DNA from: Oasisia sp. SBJ-2009
Lineage: Eukaryota > Annelida > Polychaeta > Sabellida > Siboglinidae
NCBI GenBank assembly: GCA_964017155.1
Contig: OZ024861.1
Coordinates: 1,065,334 to 1,129,333, forward strand
DNA: 64,000 bases
Direction: 5' to 3'
Part shown: one piece after another, positions 35,105-64,000 of the stretch
Position numbering within the stretch: position 1 is the stretch's first letter
Layout of the letters: every line of letters starts with the position of its first letter
Made by a program: the position numbers and the translations under genes
The notes under the pieces: generated by a model
Database searches by the model: none
Seen by the model: the letters and a program-made list of their open reading frames with translations, nothing else
Told to the model about the DNA's origin: nothing

Positions 35105-38100
35105 TGTGTGTCTACATATTGTAGGTGCTCATGCTCCCTGCTGGTGCAGTAGCAGTGTTGACTTCTTCATGGTGGTTTCTTCCTATTTACTGGCCCAGGA
35201 AGGCTTCTTCTGCATTCTCAAGACCCACACTGGCTACAGTTGTGTGTGGGATGCGTAGAATGCAGTCGTGTCACATCTGTGTGTCAGGAGACTTCTTGTG
35301 ACGTCTGGTTACGGTCTGGTTAGTTCTGCTACTTCGGTGATGTGGTGCTTGTGTATTGGGTCATCCTGGTAGCAGACTTTGTAAATACTTGTAAATAGAT
35401 TAGCAGTTAATTTCAACTGAACTGTGTCATCAGTCAGTTAATTAAGAATAACTGTTTCTGAGTAGTGGTGGCTGCATGAAGCTAGTTGTTGGTGCTGGGC
35501 CCTGCTGTCATCAGAGCGTTTGGTCGTACACATTACTGCTGTTTTTAAAACTTCCACTTTCCAGAAGTTCTTTTCCTACCTCCCTTCTTAATTCCATCAA
35601 ACAGAATAGTAATATTTTCTGCTTGTAAGAAGCAATGCCCTTACACTGAGGCATTCATGTAGATTATATATAGAATAGCAACCACACTTGACTCGATATC
35701 CAACATACCTTTACTGATCTTTCATTTACTACAATATAAGTAAACCAAATGAAAGTTATTAAAATTGTGCATTTATTCTATATAAAAATCAACTTTTGTA
35801 CAAAAATGTTCTGCCCTTGTATTCACTACGAGGCTGACTACAACTTCTTGCAAAAAGTGCATCAAGTTGAAATTCAACTGGAGACCACCGACAGTTTGTG
35901 TGTGTCAAGTTGATATTTCACCACAACACTTGCCACGCAGCACTCATCTTCCACTTGTGTCAAACGAGAAGTTTGGCCCAGTATTTTCCCGGTTGTCAGG
36001 CATTTTCAGGTGACTGTAAACAAATGTTTCCGTTTAATTGTCTCCATTTTGTAGTGTAGTACGCGGGTGACTGGACCCAGGACCCACCCATTTCATTGAC
36101 ATTTGTAGCTTTTTGTTTCCTATATGAATGGTTTTGTTCTGAAACGTCTGTGATCGTGTGAAACAGCTGTGCTGGATTTTGACCATACAGGCCCCAATAC
36201 GTCTGTGCTCCGAACACATCAGTGACATTTCATCATTTCAGAAGAATTTTTGGCAATTCTTTCCTATGAAGTCGTGTTGGTGCGTGTAAGACCAGCCCTG
36301 CCAGGGGAGAAGTGTAGATCACTTTCAATGGTCCTCCAGACTCATGTACTGGATACCACACGATGCAAGAACTTCCCATTACGCAGTCATGCCAAATCCG
36401 TGCCACTGCAAAGTAGTCCCACCTGTGAGATTCTTGCGAGGAGGCGGAACTACTTTCACGTGGTCTCCGTGCCATATTTGTCAAACCTGTCGTATGACTC
36501 ACACCTGCTAAATCACTCCTGATGCAATCTGTCTTAATCTTTGGGTTATAGTCCTCATGTGATCAACACATTAGATTTATCGTCATTTATCAATCAAGCT
36601 AGCGAAGCTAATGAAGCTAATATAGCGAGGCCTCGCAAGTGACGCTAACTGATGACACATGCGTGGTGGGACAACTTTTGCAGTGCAAAGGATTTGGATA
36701 CGTTGGTCCAAAGTCAATTGCCTGTGCTCCGTTTTAATTAATTTAGTTGGCTACATTTGAGCTGAGGCCTCTTCAGATGAAACTATCTGTGATGCTTCCA
36801 TTTTGATATTTAGTTTAATCTTGTTACATGTATCTAGTGTGTCTGTGAGATATCGGCAGACATCCTGGTACAGTGTACAAACGTGCTCAAGCTACATGGG
36901 TTTGAGAATAACGCACTGGGCTTATCAAAAACAGTCTGCAGGCAGTATGCCTACATACTTATTAGTGTTATATGAAAATGTAATATGTTAAAATATATTG
37001 AACCGGCAAGGTTAACTTTGGCATGTTAACTTGGCAAATTGTACTTTTTGACATGATGTTAAACTAAGCCCCCATTGGTAGCATTTAGTCATGTGACTTC
37101 TCTTGTACATTCAGCTGTGTCCTGCATGAAATGGCAGTAGTGTGTTGGTGGTAACTACAGATACTTCCCTATTGCATTCCTCGCCCGTTGAGAACGTTTG
37201 TTCTAGCTAACGCTTGGAGGAAAGATTTATAAAACACATTTTTGTACCATTTATATTACAGTGAAGGCAGATTCGTATGTGTATGTACAATATTTTCACA
37301 ATTTACACATGATCTGTGCATTATAGTGCATTGTTGGAGACCTGTTATACATTACAATATTACACACTGGTGCATGCACGCAACAGGACAACCCGTGTGG
37401 ATTCAGTTGTAGACTGGCTGGAGAACTCTTCAGGTTTAGGGAAACTGCTGTGCCGGAATAATAACTAGCTTGTCTTTATTACTGTATTGTACATTTTTAT
37501 ATACAAACTACATGTGCATATTATTATCATGTATAGATACATATACACACTCACATACATATGTACATACACTTCACTTAATACTATTATTTCAGAATCG
37601 GACACCGTGTTAGTCATCATGACCAACATATCTGCTGCAACTGTTAAATTATTTGGAATTGCAATTGAAACGCTGCTGATATTCTAATCAAGTTAACGAA
37701 AAAGTGAGCTGTCAGTATTTGCCAGCTTTCCATGGGTTGTGAATATAAAGACGGATGATGTTTCATAGAAAATGTATGTGTACTGCATTGTATGCTGTTA
37801 TTGTACTGCATGATATGCTGTTACTGAAAGTGGATTTGTAATATTTGAAAGAGGATCTGTTTAGTAATGACATGTACTAAACAATTTGCCTCGAATTTGG
37901 TAGATTCATACTCATTAAATACAGCAAGTATTTATATGATTGGTACAACAGCAATTTACAACATAATACTACGTTATTAAATTACTATTAATACTGGCAG
38001 AGTTTAATTGACTGTACTTGGATAGAAAATGACTTGTTCTTAGAAAATGCATAAATAAAGAGAACTTGTAATAAGAAATGTGAATGTCTTTTAATATTCT

Positions 38101-39493
38101 ATATGTGAATGTCTTTTAATGTCTAATAAGTTTGCAAACATTCGTTCAAGCTAGCCCGTTTAGAATCCAAAATGGCTGTTATCGACCATCGTCACTAGGT
38201 GGCGCTACTGATGACACCCACCAGTGACACTCACCAGGCAATGCCAAACATAGTTTAGGACTTTGTGGTCCCCAAAAGAGACTATAACAAATGCGATGAA
38301 AGTCAAACTGGAAACATTGGGTTTCAATAACTTTTATTATTGTGCTTTACTTTTCCATGCTGACAGCTCCACGTGGAGTCACTGCTAGACTGCGACGGCA
38401 CCGAGAGCTCCACTACGACGGTCTATGCCACGTCCCGACCGCACAGACGTCTAAACAACACGGCAAATTTACATCATGATTAACGACAGACAGACACACC
38501 AGTTCCTCCCTCCTTCAGCGACGAACACCACAATAAATACGCATAATGTTGTCAGTCGACTAGAGAAAATCACCTTAACCTAGCAGAAACTAACAAACAC
38601 AGTCGATAAAACGACAACAAAACGGCAGCATTCAGAAACATTTTGCAACTCACATGGCAATCGTTGCAGCTGTGTGCGCATTTAGCGTAAGCCGTAGCAA
38701 TTTGAGAGATTCAATGTGGCCACGAGACCAGGTGTGTATCAGCACCAGTCTCTCACAGATCCCACACCCGTCTTGTTGACTTGCAATGTCTAATATCTTG
38801 GATCAGACATGCCAACATTAACTATAATTCTTACCCAAGACAACAGTTTATGTATACCTGTGGAAGCCTACGCTGCAAACTAGATGAGAGTTTTGCCACG
38901 ACGGTCTGATATACAAACAAGAGTACGTCGTGACAGAAATGCATGCAAACAATCAAGATTAATATTTCGCTTAAATGGCAACTATAAAAACCAGGGGTTC
39001 TTTTTACATGGTTTCATTCGAAACCGAAACCAGCAAAAATGCCACTACCCAAAACCTACAGAAACATAAATAAAACGAGTAAACAAACATATAACGTGAA
39101 GCACCAGACATCTCCCATAGCTGGGATTAGATAACGTTTTGAGCAAGCGGACGAAATAAGCAGACTGTAAAGATGGCGGGAGGCCAAGACTGTAAAGATG
39201 GCGGGAGGCCGTAATCATGTAAAAAGTGGACAACCAATCACAACCGATAAAGAGGATGCAATAAAAACCTAGCAATTTTAACTAACATTAAAGCAGCATG
39301 ACCTACGCTAATAAACCTGATACGTCTGTCTGTTTACGTCGCATTACTTCCGCAGTGTCGGATGTAACTCGCAGCCTGGTGTCGGACACCAACTAGTGTT
39401 CCGTCATTGAGAGATTTCTGAGATGACGTCACACTACCATCAAGCATAGGACAGTCCAGTACATCGATTTGTGCAACATTGATGAACGTTAAT
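34526..39493. other. WASF 3' UTR and intergenic region between convergent genes
   Basis: No further coding exon is supported. A (TGCG)n/(CGTG)n microsatellite lies at about 35069-35106. An AATAAA at 38054-38059 on the + strand could end a long WASF 3' UTR, but this is unproven. Two tandem CTGTAAAGATGGCGGGAGGC copies lie near 39165-39212. Confidence 0.4.
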
Positions 39494-39494
39494 A

Positions 39495-39500
39495 TTTATT
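39495..39500 (-). terminator. Candidate poly(A) signal of malic enzyme
   Basis: AATAAA on the - strand, about 140 bp after the stop codon at 39641. Confidence 0.45.
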
Positions 39501-39640
39501 ACAAAAAAACGCCTAAAACATTCGGTCGAAACAGGTTCGGACAAAGACAAAATAGGTCACAGCCGTTGTTGCTTAACTGAGTCGCGAGTAAGTAAACCCA
39601 AACAACATAGATGGCGCCACGTGTGTCCCTCGTCGTGTCC

Positions 39641-64000
<24,360 letters not shown>

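Overview
This window is animal nuclear DNA. The evidence is split genes with GT-AG introns, tRNA-derived SINEs, non-LTR and LTR retrotransposons, terminal-inverted-repeat (TIR) elements, long (TA)n and (TG)n microsatellites, and many minisatellites. The two genes fit a bilaterian invertebrate, and the repeat content would suit a mollusc-like marine animal. The species cannot be fixed from sequence alone. There is no sign of bacterial or viral coding.

Two protein genes are clear and lie tail to tail. On the + strand, about 25.6-34.5 kb, is a WAVE/SCAR (WASF) actin-nucleation-promoting factor. It has five required coding exons and one candidate 30-nt cassette exon, about 590-600 aa in total. 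On the - strand, from 64.0 down to 39.6 kb, is a malic enzyme. Twelve coding exons are present, the 5' end runs off the window, and its basic, acid-poor N-terminus looks like a mitochondrial presequence. Exon joins were checked for phase: WASF sums to 1773 nt with a stop, and every malic-enzyme junction restores the family motif. A small cysteine-rich secreted-peptide candidate sits on the - strand at 7.6-7.8 kb. It is uncertain.

The left 25 kb is repeat-rich. It holds an AT-rich palindrome, several copies of one dispersed repeat family, decayed LINE 3' ends, a Penelope-like fragment, two TA-target TIR elements, a SINE, several minisatellites, a 5'-truncated LINE inserted in an older repeat, and a structurally complete 4.45-kb LTR retrotransposon (18316-22768). 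The retrotransposon has 255-bp LTRs that differ at only three positions, a tRNA-Leu-like primer-binding site, and one gag ORF with an added coiled coil. It has no pol. Where pol would be there is an array of about 18 tandem units. Each unit can fold into the same three-way junction, with wobble-preserving and one compensatory change, and two unrelated-looking units with the same architecture lie further downstream. This is the most unusual structure in the window.

The gene-bearing part is unusual in another way. Minisatellites in WASF and malic-enzyme introns repeatedly start right at a 3' splice site. In at least two, and perhaps three, the repeat unit carries a copy of the first bases of the downstream exon. 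The largest array, 4.8 kb of 25-bp units, has higher-order repeats of about 850-875 bp.
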